Positions 30,930 through 39,481 of a DNA stretch of 39,827 bases are shown piece by piece. The notes under the pieces are model-generated. The model was not told where the DNA came from. It worked only from the letters and a program-made list of their open reading frames with translations, and did not search any database. The position numbers were made by a program, and so were the translations under genes. The first letter of the stretch is position 1; each line of letters opens with the position of its first letter. Origin of the DNA: Oscillospiraceae bacterium (GTDB lineage Bacteria > Bacillota > Clostridia > Oscillospirales > Acutalibacteraceae); the NCBI GenBank assembly GCA_902762875.1, contig CACWPS010000011.1, positions 1 to 39,827 of the forward strand, written 5' to 3'.

Positions 30930-31587
30930 ATTGGAGCGCAGACGGCGCAGAAGAAGAAAGCTTATTTTAAAACGGGTAATATGCTTTTTACTGCTTTTGT
31001 GTCTGGCGGCGGGAGCGGTTTTCGGTATAAAGATTTATAAGTCGGCAAAAGAACCGCCTTCCGCCAAGCTTGAAAAGGTAAGGGCTATTGAAATACCCGA
31101 TTGGATAGATGAGCAGATTATTCACCTGCATACCACAGCACGAACGGGCACAGAGCTTGACGGGGTTAAAAATATTGTAATTCATTATGTGGGCAACCCC
31201 AATACCTCGGCACAGAACAACCGAGATTATTTTGATAAGGATTCCACCGAGGTAAGCTCCCACTTTTTGGTGGGGCTTGAGGGGGAAATAATACAGTGCC
31301 TGCCTTTGTGGGAAAAGTCGGCGGCAAGCAACTGGCGAAACAATGACACGATTTCCATTGAGGTCTGCCATCCCGATGAGACAGGAAAGTTTAATGATAA
31401 GACCTATGATGCGGTAATTAAGCTTGCTTCTTGGCTTTTAAAGGAATTGGGTCTTGACGAATCGGCTGTTATAAGGCATTATGATATTACAGAGAAATTG
31501 TGCCCCCTTTACTATGTGGAGCATGAGGATGCCTGGGAACAGCTTAAAAAGGACATTGGTACAAAATTGAATGAATATCAAAAGTGA
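30895..31587 (+). CDS. Membrane-anchored N-acetylmuramoyl-L-alanine amidase (Amidase_2)
   Basis: The enzyme cleaves the MurNAc-L-Ala bond in peptidoglycan. The protein has a basic cytoplasmic stretch (ERRRRRRRK), a membrane anchor at about residues 26-46 and an extracytoplasmic Amidase_2/PGRP domain. The zinc ligands appear as His97 in IVIHYVGNP, His195 in RHYDIT and Cys203 in KLCPLYYV; EVCHPDETGKF is typical of the family. The 230-residue length is normal for an anchored form. GAGGAAG precedes the ATG, and the start overlaps the kinase gene by 35 bases, so it belongs to the two-component operon and may be part of its output. Confidence 0.92.
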   Translation: MVKENYGSSLAKLERRRRRRRKLILKRVICFLLLLCLAAGAVFGIKIYKSAKEPPSAKLEKVRAIEIPDWIDEQIIHLHTTARTGTELDGVKNIVIHYVGNPNTSAQNNRDYFDKDSTEVSSHFLVGLEGEIIQCLPLWEKSAASNWRNNDTISIEVCHPDETGKFNDKTYDAVIKLASWLLKELGLDESAVIRHYDITEKLCPLYYVEHEDAWEQLKKDIGTKLNEYQK

Positions 31588-32287
31588 AGAAAGACATCTT
31601 ACCCTAAAACAGAAAAGAATAATAAGCGTAATAGTATTGGTTTTATTTCTCGGCTTTTCCGCTGTAGTAGCGTATTTTATCGGCAGACCGATGATAAGCC
31701 TTGTTTCCGAGCCTGAAAAGTTCAGAGCCTGGGTGGAGTCAAGAGGGAACTGGGGCAGACTGATTTTCATTGGAATGATGATGTTTCAGGTATTAATAGC
31801 CTTGGTTCCCGGTGAGCCCCTTGAAATCGGTGCGGGCTATGCCTTCGGTGCGGTGGAGGGGACAATACTCTGCGTTATCGGCGTGACTCTCGGGAGTCTT
31901 CTGGTCTTCGGGCTTGTAAGGCGGTTCGGTATGCGCTTAGTCGAGGTGTTTTTTGACAGGAATAAAATCAAACAGCTTAAATTCCTGCAAAACGAAAAAC
32001 GGCTTAACCTTATTACCTTTCTTGTATTCTTTCTTCCGGGTACGCCTAAGGATTTATTGACCTATTTTGTCGGAGTGACCGATATAAAGCTTTCAAAATT
32101 TATTTTTATAGTATCAGTCGCTCGCCTGCCGTCCATTATCACCTCAACCGTGGGGGGCAGTGCGCTGGGAATTAGGAAATACGAGCTTGCGGCGATAGTT
32201 TTCGGTGTGACTGTAATAATAAGTCTGTTAGGGCTTTTTATATACAACCGCATTTGCAGGCACAGGGAAAAGAAAAATAATAGTTAA
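31571..32287 (+). CDS. TVP38/TMEM64-family membrane protein
   Basis: The 238-residue protein has about six hydrophobic segments and the VTT/DedA-like core: LVPGEPLEIGAGYAFGAVEGTILC, then GVTLGSLLVFGLVRRFG and FFLPGTPKDLLTYFVGVTDI. Related DedA/VTT proteins are proposed lipid scramblases or transporters, some for undecaprenyl phosphate; no function can be fixed here. It overlaps the amidase gene by 17 bases and is the last gene of the two-component operon. Linking a peptidoglycan amidase, a possible lipid-carrier protein and a sensor kinase suggests a cell-wall task; this is inference. Confidence 0.88.
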   Translation: MNIKSEERHLTLKQKRIISVIVLVLFLGFSAVVAYFIGRPMISLVSEPEKFRAWVESRGNWGRLIFIGMMMFQVLIALVPGEPLEIGAGYAFGAVEGTILCVIGVTLGSLLVFGLVRRFGMRLVEVFFDRNKIKQLKFLQNEKRLNLITFLVFFLPGTPKDLLTYFVGVTDIKLSKFIFIVSVARLPSIITSTVGGSALGIRKYELAAIVFGVTVIISLLGLFIYNRICRHREKKNNS

Positions 32288-32303
32288 AATTTTGTAACCT
32301 ATA

Positions 32304-32332
32304 TTGACAAACGCAAAATGGCGTGGTATCAT
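32304..32332 (+). promoter_or_regulatory. SigA promoter of the large ABC gene
   Basis: TTGACA (32304-32309) and TATCAT (32327-32332) are 17 bases apart, again with GTGG before the -10 box. Confidence 0.85.
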
Positions 32333-32336
32333 ACAT

Positions 32337-32377
32337 CTGTACTATTTGATTTAGTACAGTTAGCATAATTAGTACAG
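32337..32377 (+). promoter_or_regulatory. Operator-like TAGTACAG boxes before the large ABC gene
   Basis: CTGTACTA (32337-32344) and TAGTACAG (32352-32359) form an 8-bp inverted pair, and TAGTACAG recurs at 32370-32377, 18 bases further on. The cluster covers the expected transcription start, just downstream of the -10 box, as for a repressor site. GntR (YtrA-type) repressors are known to use GTACTA-like dyads, but no such gene is present in the window. Confidence 0.6.
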
Positions 32378-32393
32378 TATTCGGGAGGCAGTT

Positions 32394-35138
32394 ATGTTAG
32401 AAACAAAAGAGCTTGTTAAAATTTATAAACCTAAAAAGGGAGTGCCCGTTACGGCGCTTGATAAGGTTTCCTTAAAATTCCCCGATAAGGGAATGGTTTT
32501 TCTGCTGGGCAAATCGGGAAGCGGTAAATCCACCCTTTTAAATGTTCTTGGCGGACTTGACAGCTATGACGGCGGCGAAATAATAATAAAGGGAGTTTCC
32601 TCAAAAAACTTTAAACAACAGCATTTCGATTCCTACAGAAACACCTATGTAGGCTTTATTTTTCAGGAATACAATGTGCTTGACGAGTTTTCGGTAGGAG
32701 CGAATATTGCCCTTGCAATAGAGCTTCAAAACCGCAAGGCAAGCGACGGGGAAATAAACGATATTTTAAAGCAGGTGGACTTAGAGGGCTTCGGTAACCG
32801 CAAGCCGAATGAGCTTTCAGGCGGACAAAAGCAGAGGGTGGCGATAGCCCGAGCTCTTGTTAAAAAACCCCAAATAATTATGGCGGACGAGCCGACGGGT
32901 GCCCTTGATTCAAACACAGGGCGGCAGGTTTTTGATACCCTTAAAAAGCTTTCCGAAACAAAGCTTGTAATAGTAGTTTCACACGACCGTGAGTTTGCCG
33001 AGCAGTATGCCGACCGCATTATTGAGCTTTCGGACGGTGTGGTTGTAAGCGATGTTGAGCTTGATACCGCACCCGCTGCCGAGGAAGAAAAAACCGTCCC
33101 CCAATTCCACGATAATATTGTTGAAGTCCCCTGCGGTTATCACCTAACCGAGCAGGACAGGGAGGAAATCAACGCCTATATAGAAAAGCTCAAAGAGGGA
33201 TCCCTTGAAATTACGGTTTCAAGGAAAAATCAGTCTGCAAAAAGATTTGTAAAGACCGATACCTCGAAATTCAAGAGTGAGGACGGCTCCCAGTTTAAGC
33301 TTATAAAATCTAAATTGCCCCTTAAAAACGCCTTTAAGATTGGGGCAAGCGGACTTAAACACAAAAAAATCAGACTTGTGTTTACGATTCTCCTTTCCTG
33401 TATCGCCTTTGGTCTGTTCGGCTTGTCCGACACCTTCGGCGCTTATAATCATATTAAAACCTGCACAAACTCCCTTGTGGACAGCGGGGTTAAATACCTA
33501 TCTGTAGCAAAGTCAAAAAAGATTGATAATAACGGGAATTATTACTGGCGGGGCTACGGCTACAAGATTTCGGAAAACAACCTTACCGAAATATCAAAGG
33601 GGGTAGGAGTTCCTATGCAGGGGGTTTATAATCCTGCAAATTCCGACCTTAGCTTTGATGCACAGACTAACCCCGAGGTTGAACTCACCGAGACCGAATA
33701 CAACATTTATTCCCGTGCCTTTAGCGGGTTTGCCGAGATTGACTATTCGGTTATTGATAATATGGGCTTTGAGCTTTTGGCGGGTACTCTGCCCGACGGC
33801 ACAAGGGATGAGATTGCCGTAAGTGAATACATATTTGAAATATTCAAAAAAGCCGAGTATTTTGACGGCGAGACCTATAACACGGCGAAGGACGGAACGA
33901 AAACCCCCATTTACCAAAAGATTAACGAGGTTAATGACCTTATCGGCAAAACCATAACCCTAAACAATGTAAAATACACTATAACCGCAGTTATTGACAC
34001 AGGCTTTGATATAAGCCGTTATACTTCCCTTACCGAGAAAAAGGACCATAAGACCAAGGCGGAACAGATGGTGGATTATGTCCTTTACAACGAGTTCTGC
34101 TCCTCATCTGCCTACAGCTATGCGGGTTTAATTATGGTGGGTAGTGAGAAAATGGAAAAGCTTATTTCCGAGCGCCCGCCGATGAGCGAAATCACCGAGG
34201 GCTATATCAATTTTTACAGCCCAACCGATAATTACAGCGTTGATTCAAATTATATGGCAACCTTTGATGATATAAAGGGCGAAAATATAATCTGGATTGA
34301 CGGGGAGAAAAAGACCCTCGGCGAAAAGGAAATAATAGCCACCCTTGATGTAATTAATCCCTATAACGAGGAGCTCGGAAGCGAAGCCTTTGCAAAGAGC
34401 TTGAAAAGTAAAAACACCCTTTCCGCTTGGGAGTATAATTTTTACAATGATGAAAACACCGAGGGCTGGAAACTGGTTGGTATAATCGACAATGTCACCG
34501 AGGGTAATAAATCAAAGCTTAACTCAACCCTTGTTACAAGTGCTTCTGTATTTAAGAAGTATACCGAGGGCTCCGATAAAATTTACAGCTTTGCGGTGGG
34601 GGCTATGCCCGAAGACAAAGAGGAGGTGCGCTCGGCAGTAGCCTACTGCTACAGGGAAGATGCAAATATTCGTTATCAGGTGCAAAACTCGGTTACCTTT
34701 GAGCTTGATTCGGTAAATGACGCCCTTAAAATCCTTTCCAAATACTTCTTCTGGATAGGAATAGGCTTTGCGGCATTTGCGGCGCTTATGCTTGCAAACT
34801 TTATAGGCACCAGCATTTCCTACAAAAAACAGGAAATCGGAATTCTCAGAGCAATAGGCTCCCGCAGTAACGATGTTTTCAGGATTTTCTTTGCGGAAAG
34901 CTTTATTATTGCGATGATAAACTTTGTTTTGTCCAGCATAGGCGTTTTTGTCGCAACGGTGATAATTAATCAGCTTATGCGTACAGAGGTGGGAATCCTT
35001 ATTACGATTTTAAGCTTTGGAATAAGACAGCTTGTGCTTCTTTTGGCAGTAAGCATATTTGTAGCATTTATTGCAAGCTTCCTGCCCGTAAAGCGTATCG
35101 CCTCTAAGCGACCCATTGATGCGATTAGGAACAGGTAA
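32394..35138 (+). CDS. ABC transporter, fused ATPase and FtsX-type permease (MacB-like)
   Basis: The 914-residue protein combines an N-terminal ATPase (residues 1-225) with an FtsX-like permease. Walker A is GKSGSGKST (39-47), Q-loop FIFQEYNVL, signature LSGGQKQRVAIARALV, Walker B IIMADEPTGALD and the H-loop VSHDRE. A linker of about 100 residues follows. The first membrane helix lies near 325-345, a ~430-residue extracytoplasmic domain comes next, and three helices lie near 785-905, ending in FLPVKRIASKRPIDAIRNR. Such mechanotransmission-type proteins act in antimicrobial-peptide resistance or lipoprotein and peptide export. It has its own promoter and operator-like boxes, so it is not simply part of the upstream two-component operon. 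Confidence 0.92.
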   Translation: MLETKELVKIYKPKKGVPVTALDKVSLKFPDKGMVFLLGKSGSGKSTLLNVLGGLDSYDGGEIIIKGVSSKNFKQQHFDSYRNTYVGFIFQEYNVLDEFSVGANIALAIELQNRKASDGEINDILKQVDLEGFGNRKPNELSGGQKQRVAIARALVKKPQIIMADEPTGALDSNTGRQVFDTLKKLSETKLVIVVSHDREFAEQYADRIIELSDGVVVSDVELDTAPAAEEEKTVPQFHDNIVEVPCGYHLTEQDREEINAYIEKLKEGSLEITVSRKNQSAKRFVKTDTSKFKSEDGSQFKLIKSKLPLKNAFKIGASGLKHKKIRLVFTILLSCIAFGLFGLSDTFGAYNHIKTCTNSLVDSGVKYLSVAKSKKIDNNGNYYWRGYGYKISENNLTEISKGVGVPMQGVYNPANSDLSFDAQTNPEVELTETEYNIYSRAFSGFAEIDYSVIDNMGFELLAGTLPDGTRDEIAVSEYIFEIFKKAEYFDGETYNTAKDGTKTPIYQKINEVNDLIGKTITLNNVKYTITAVIDTGFDISRYTSLTEKKDHKTKAEQMVDYVLYNEFCSSSAYSYAGLIMVGSEKMEKLISERPPMSEITEGYINFYSPTDNYSVDSNYMATFDDIKGENIIWIDGEKKTLGEKEIIATLDVINPYNEELGSEAFAKSLKSKNTLSAWEYNFYNDENTEGWKLVGIIDNVTEGNKSKLNSTLVTSASVFKKYTEGSDKIYSFAVGAMPEDKEEVRSAVAYCYREDANIRYQVQNSVTFELDSVNDALKILSKYFFWIGIGFAAFAALMLANFIGTSISYKKQEIGILRAIGSRSNDVFRIFFAESFIIAMINFVLSSIGVFVATVIINQLMRTEVGILITILSFGIRQLVLLLAVSIFVAFIASFLPVKRIASKRPIDAIRNR

Positions 35139-35154
35139 AGAGTTATTGTATGTT

Positions 35155-35180
35155 TCGGGACGATGCCCACATCGTCCCGA
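35155..35180. repeat. GGGACGAT palindrome, family copy 3
   Basis: TCGGGACGAT and ATCGTCCCGA form perfect 10-bp arms around GCCCAC. It is the inverted form of the core found at 1982-2056 and 8849-8876, and lies just after the large ABC gene. Confidence 0.75.
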
Positions 35181-35211
35181 AAAAGAGCGTTTAAAAGAAT
35201 AATGAATGTAG

Positions 35212-35236
35212 GGCGGGGGCTTTGCTCCCGCCTTTT
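35212..35236 (+). terminator. Terminator-like hairpin after the large ABC gene
   Basis: GGCGGGGGC (35212-35220) pairs with GCTCCCGCC (35224-35232), with one G-T pair, a TTT loop and a following TTTT run. Confidence 0.7.
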
Positions 35237-35279
35237 AATATCTAAGGCCTAAAATCTAATATCTAAATCGATATATTTA

Positions 35280-35308
35280 TTGACAATTATACTGCTTAGA
35301 TATAAAAT
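35280..35308 (+). promoter_or_regulatory. SigA promoter of the rpe-mreCD-pbp operon
   Basis: TTGACA (35280-35285) and TAAAAT (35303-35308) are 17 bases apart, 35 bases before rpe. Confidence 0.82.
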
Positions 35309-35343
35309 AGTATATGTGAAAAAATGATTTTCGGAGGGCGAAA

Positions 35344-35991
35344 ATGTCGGTTAAAATTTCTCCGTCTGTATTAACGGCGGATTTTCTTACCTTAAAGGAC
35401 GATATTAAGAGATTAGAGGACGCAGGGACAGATATGCTCCACCTCGATGTTATGGACGGTATTTTTGTGCCGAATATTTCATTCGGTGTTCCGGTGATTA
35501 AGTCGATTAAAAAGCATACAAGCCTACCCCTTGATGTGCACCTTATGATTGACCGCCCCCACAGGTATATTAAAGAGTTCGCCGAGGTTGCGGATTATTT
35601 AGGCTTTCACTTTGAGGCGGGGAGCGATGTTGCCGAAACCTTAAAGGAAATAAGGAATTTGGGTTGTAAATCCTGCCTTACAATTAAGCCCTGCACTACT
35701 CCGCAGGAGATTTTTGAGTTTTTGCCCCTTTGCGATATGGTGCTTGTAATGTCGGTGGAGCCGGGCTTCGGTGGGCAGAAGTTTATGCCGCAGGCGCTAA
35801 GTAAGCTTACTGCTCTGCGTGAAGAAATTGCGAAGCAGGGACTTAATATTCTATTAGAGGTTGACGGCGGAATTAACGCCGAAACCGCCCCCCAGGCGGT
35901 AAAGGCGGGAGCCGATGTGCTGGTTGCGGGCAATTATGTTTTTTCCGCAACGGATATGAAAGCCACGGTGGAAGGCATAAAAAAACTTTAG
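35344..35991 (+). CDS. rpe: Ribulose-phosphate 3-epimerase
   Basis: Rpe interconverts ribulose 5-phosphate and xylulose 5-phosphate in the pentose phosphate pathway. The TIM-barrel motifs are complete: ISPSVLTADF, DMLHLDVMDGIFVPNISFG with a metal-binding His-x-Asp, LDVHLMIDRP, VMSVEPGFGGQKF and LEVDGGINAETAP. The length of 215 residues is normal. The ATG follows CGGAGGGCG. It leads mreC, mreD and a penicillin-binding protein with an 11-base gap, under one clear promoter; whether the metabolic and cell-shape genes are functionally linked is unknown. Confidence 0.97.
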   Translation: MSVKISPSVLTADFLTLKDDIKRLEDAGTDMLHLDVMDGIFVPNISFGVPVIKSIKKHTSLPLDVHLMIDRPHRYIKEFAEVADYLGFHFEAGSDVAETLKEIRNLGCKSCLTIKPCTTPQEIFEFLPLCDMVLVMSVEPGFGGQKFMPQALSKLTALREEIAKQGLNILLEVDGGINAETAPQAVKAGADVLVAGNYVFSATDMKATVEGIKKL

Positions 35992-36001
35992 GAGGATAAA
36001 A

Positions 36002-36862
36002 ATGCGATTTTTCTTTCGGAGCCGCAAATTTAAAATAATATTAGCCGTGTTGGCGGCGCTTATAGCGGTTTCGGTCGCATGTGCGGTTGTGGGCGGCAGG
36101 ATGTCGCCTCAGGCCAATATAGCCGGAACTATTACAGCCCCTTTCAGGGCGCTTGCCACAAAGATTTCAAACGGAATTTCCGACTTTGTGGGAGCCTATA
36201 CCGACGGGGAGAAGCTCTCCCTTGAAAACGCCGAGCTTGAAAGTGAAATTGCAGAGCTTCGTGAAAAATTGGCGGATTACGAGACGGTTACCAATGAAAA
36301 TAAATTTTATAAGGATTACCTTGAAATTAAAGATAAAAATCCCAGCTTTAAGTTTGCCCCTGCAACCCTTATTTCTCGTGATAAGGAAGACCCCTATATG
36401 GGATTTACCATAAATAAGGGCACGGTAAACGGAATTTCCGCAAACGACCCTGTTATTACAGAGTCAGGGCTTGTGGGCTTTATTTCACAGGCGGGGCTTA
36501 CCACCTCTAAGGTTGTAACGGTATTAAGCCCAGAGCTTTCGGCGGGTGCCCTTGATAACAGAACAAGCGATTCGGGTGTGCTTTCGGGCTCTGTGGCCTT
36601 AGCGTCTGAGGGTAAAACAAGGTTTTACAATCTCTCCCGCTCCTGCAATATTGCGGTGGGTGACTATGTTGTGACCTCGGGCGAAGGGATTTTCCCGTCG
36701 GGACTGCTTATAGGCACTATTCAGTCCATAGGCAGTGATAAATATAACACCTCAATTTACGCCGAGGTTAAGCCCTTTGTTGATTTTGAGTCGGTTAAGG
36801 GCGTTATGGTTATTACCGAATTTGAGGGTCAGGGCGGGCTTGACCCAAACGGAGAAAAATAA
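36002..36862 (+). CDS. mreC: Rod shape-determining protein MreC
   Basis: MreC is the bitopic scaffold of the elongasome that couples MreB to the cell-wall synthases. It has a basic N terminus, one membrane helix at about residues 10-31 (FKIILAVLAALIAVSVACAVV), a coiled coil at about 70-100 (LENAELESEIAELREKLADYE), and the two beta-barrel periplasmic-type domain with VNGISANDPVITESGLVGFIS and GDYVVTSGEGIFPSGLLIGTI. The 286-residue length is typical. GGAGGA precedes the ATG. mreD follows after 15 bases; mreB is not in the window, so it is encoded elsewhere. Confidence 0.96.
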   Translation: MRFFFRSRKFKIILAVLAALIAVSVACAVVGGRMSPQANIAGTITAPFRALATKISNGISDFVGAYTDGEKLSLENAELESEIAELREKLADYETVTNENKFYKDYLEIKDKNPSFKFAPATLISRDKEDPYMGFTINKGTVNGISANDPVITESGLVGFISQAGLTTSKVVTVLSPELSAGALDNRTSDSGVLSGSVALASEGKTRFYNLSRSCNIAVGDYVVTSGEGIFPSGLLIGTIQSIGSDKYNTSIYAEVKPFVDFESVKGVMVITEFEGQGGLDPNGEK

Positions 36863-36877
36863 AAAACGGAGGGTTTT

Positions 36878-37390
36878 ATGCAGACTAAAAAACGCCATCC
36901 GTGGATAAATATTATAAGCTTTTTGCTGTTTTTCTTCGCATTTATCATTCATTACACGGATATTGTTGATATAAGTATAAAGAATGCCAGGCCGATTATT
37001 ATTATTCCGCTTTTGACCGCTTTTTCTATGTTTAGCGGTGTAGGTGTTTCGGCGGCGGTGGGGCTTGTTATCGGCATTTTTATGGATTCCGTCTCTTCGG
37101 GCACGGTTTGCTTTAATGCGGCGGTGCTTATGGTTTCGGCGGCGGTGGTATCGGTGTGCACCGAAAGGCTTTTTAACCGAAATATACGCGCGGCTGTGCT
37201 GTTATGCCTGCTTACATGTCTTTTTTATTTTCTGCTTCGCTGGGTCTGCTTTTACGCATTCGGAATAGGCGTGCAGGAAAATCTCACCTATCTTTTAAGC
37301 TACGCTTTCCCGGGTATGCTTTACACTACTGTATTTATTTTTCCGTTTTATTTTCTTTATAAATATTTTTATAAAATCATAAACGCATAA
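36878..37390 (+). CDS. mreD: Rod shape-determining protein MreD
   Basis: MreD is a small polytopic membrane protein of the elongasome that works with MreC and the RodA/PBP2 synthase. The 170-residue product has about five membrane helices (WINIISFLLFFFAFIIH, PIIIIPLLTAFSMFSG, AAVGLVIGIFMDSV, AAVLLCLLTCLFYFLL, YTTVFIFPFYFLYKY). GIFMDSVSSGTVCFNAAVLM is the segment most typical of the family. GGAGG precedes the ATG. The assignment rests on the topology, that segment and its place between mreC and a class B penicillin-binding protein. Confidence 0.9.
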   Translation: MQTKKRHPWINIISFLLFFFAFIIHYTDIVDISIKNARPIIIIPLLTAFSMFSGVGVSAAVGLVIGIFMDSVSSGTVCFNAAVLMVSAAVVSVCTERLFNRNIRAAVLLCLLTCLFYFLLRWVCFYAFGIGVQENLTYLLSYAFPGMLYTTVFIFPFYFLYKYFYKIINA

Positions 37391-37415
37391 TTTTGTTGTA
37401 AAAGGAGTAATCGGC

Positions 37416-39389
37416 TTGCCGTTTAAAAAGAAAAAGCAGTATCAGCTCTCGGTATTTGCCGTACTGCTTGTTATCGCAATTTTACTGTATTCTGTACGCA
37501 TATATTCCCTTCAGGTTGTAAATGCAGAAAAATACACCGATAAAAATAACGGGGCGGCTTCTGTCCGTACGGCGGTATTAAAGGCTCCCAGAGGGGAGAT
37601 TCTTGACTGCTACGGAAGACAGATTGCGATAAACCGTGACGGATATAATGTTGTATTTAACAAGGCTTATGTTAAGGATAATCTTAATGATGTTATATTA
37701 ACCCTTGTAAAGCTTTTTGAAAGCGCAGGTGCTGAGTGGAAGGACGAGCTTCCGATGGAGAGCACCGCCCCCTACGGCTTTAAGGAGGGGGAGTCTACCG
37801 ATAAGCTGATAAGCAAATTTGAGCTTGCACACTATGCCACAGCCGAAAACTGCTTTAACGCAATGGTGGAAAAGTATAAGTTAGAGGACTATTCCTCCGA
37901 CGAACAGCGTAGGATTATGGGTGTTCGTTACAGTATGGATATAGCGGATTTTTCGATTTCCTACCCCTACACCTTTGCAGAGGATATTTCCACCGAGCTT
38001 ATGCGTAAAATCTCCGAATCGGGCTTTTTGCTGTCGGGGGTTTCGGTGGAGGTAGTGCCCTTTAGAGAGTATACCGATACATCCCTTGCCGTAAACCTTA
38101 TAGGCTCTGTGGGACCTATTTTTGCCGAGGACTGGGAGGAATACAAGGCAAAGGGCTATTCCTACAACGATAAGGTGGGAAAAAGCGGAATTGAAAAATG
38201 GGGCGAGGAGTATCTCCGAGGGACAGACGGGGAAATAACCTACTTTATTGATACCGAGGGTAAAATTATTTCAAGCGAGGTTACAAAGGAGCCTATTGCG
38301 GGTAAGACGATAATGCTCACCCTTGATAAAAAAATCCAGCGCAGTGCGCAGGATTCCATTGAAAAAACCGTTAAAGGGCTTCAGTCTAAAGGCGGAACCG
38401 CCACGGCGGGAGCGGCTGTTGCCGTTCATATAGATTCGGGAAAGGTAATATGCGCCGCCAATTATCCTACCTACGATTCTGCGACTATCGGCGAAAAATA
38501 CGATAGCCTTGTAAATGACCCCTATAAACCCCTTACAGACCGTGCCTTTCAGGGTGTTTACCCCATAGGCTCCACCATAAAGCCCATAGTGGCCGTAGCC
38601 GCACTTGAAAACGGGGTATACAATCAGGGCGAAACAATAAGATGCGTGCATAAATATACGCTGTTTAAGGATTACCAGCCGAGCTGTATGGGTACCCACG
38701 GCAGTATCAGCCTTAATTATGCCCTTGCGAAAAGCTGTAACTACTTCTTTTTTGAGCTTGGAAGACGGCTTGGAGCTACGAAGCTTACAGATTACTATAA
38801 ACAATTCGGCTTAGGGGTTGCAACAGGTGTTGAGGTAAATGACGCAAAGGGTATTTTGTTAGAGCCTAAAAGCGACGGCGGAGGTGACACCCTGCAAATA
38901 GCAATAGGCCAGCTTAATGCATTTACCCCGCTTCAGCTTGCTAACTACGCCGCAACCCTTGCAAACGGCGGCACGCATTACAAAGCGAGCCTTATTGATA
39001 AGATAGTTTCCTACGATATTTCTACCGTCTATGACGAAATTAAGCCCGAGGTTAAAAATACCGTCTCTATTTCCGACGCTACCATTGCCGCTGTTAAGGA
39101 AGGTATGCTTTCGGTTACCGAGGACGGTACGGGTAGAGCGGCACTCGGGGATTATCCCATAAAGGTGGGCGGCAAAACCGGTACGGCTCAGGTAACAGGC
39201 AAGGCGGATCACAGCGTGTTTATTGCCTTTGCACCCTTTGATAACCCCGAAATTGCGATTTCGGTGGTTTTAGAGCACGGAAGCTCAGGCTATTCTGCGG
39301 GTTCTATAGTCCGTGATATTTTAGATGCCTACTTTTTTGCGGATTATAATGCCACTGCGGATACTGTTCCCTTTACTGTTCTTGAATAA
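37416..39389 (+). CDS. mrdA: Penicillin-binding protein 2 (class B transpeptidase)
   Basis: The protein cross-links peptidoglycan during elongation. It has a short cytoplasmic tail, one membrane helix at residues 11-30, the dimerisation domain (LKAPRGEILDCYGRQIAINRD) and the transpeptidase domain. The active-site motifs are Ser386-TIK (YPIGSTIKP), Ser440-Cys-Asn and Lys587-Thr-Gly (GGKTGTAQ), so it should be active and beta-lactam sensitive. The 657-residue length is normal. The start is TTG after AAAGGAG. Position after mreCD indicates the elongation PBP2 rather than the sporulation SpoVD or division PBP. No rodA gene follows within the window. Confidence 0.93.
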   Translation: MPFKKKKQYQLSVFAVLLVIAILLYSVRIYSLQVVNAEKYTDKNNGAASVRTAVLKAPRGEILDCYGRQIAINRDGYNVVFNKAYVKDNLNDVILTLVKLFESAGAEWKDELPMESTAPYGFKEGESTDKLISKFELAHYATAENCFNAMVEKYKLEDYSSDEQRRIMGVRYSMDIADFSISYPYTFAEDISTELMRKISESGFLLSGVSVEVVPFREYTDTSLAVNLIGSVGPIFAEDWEEYKAKGYSYNDKVGKSGIEKWGEEYLRGTDGEITYFIDTEGKIISSEVTKEPIAGKTIMLTLDKKIQRSAQDSIEKTVKGLQSKGGTATAGAAVAVHIDSGKVICAANYPTYDSATIGEKYDSLVNDPYKPLTDRAFQGVYPIGSTIKPIVAVAALENGVYNQGETIRCVHKYTLFKDYQPSCMGTHGSISLNYALAKSCNYFFFELGRRLGATKLTDYYKQFGLGVATGVEVNDAKGILLEPKSDGGGDTLQIAIGQLNAFTPLQLANYAATLANGGTHYKASLIDKIVSYDISTVYDEIKPEVKNTVSISDATIAAVKEGMLSVTEDGTGRAALGDYPIKVGGKTGTAQVTGKADHSVFIAFAPFDNPEIAISVVLEHGSSGYSAGSIVRDILDAYFFADYNATADTVPFTVLE

Positions 39390-39409
39390 ATATTTGATAT
39401 GCTTTTTAC

Positions 39410-39440
39410 AAGCGTACTCGTCCCACAGGTGAGTACGCTT
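39410..39440 (+). terminator. Intrinsic terminator of the mre-pbp operon
   Basis: AAGCGTACTC (39410-39419) pairs perfectly with GAGTACGCTT (39431-39440), followed by ATTTT. The T-run is short. Confidence 0.72.
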
Positions 39441-39481
39441 ATTTTGGTTCTATTCTAAATGTTGGGGTTTCAACAATTCTT

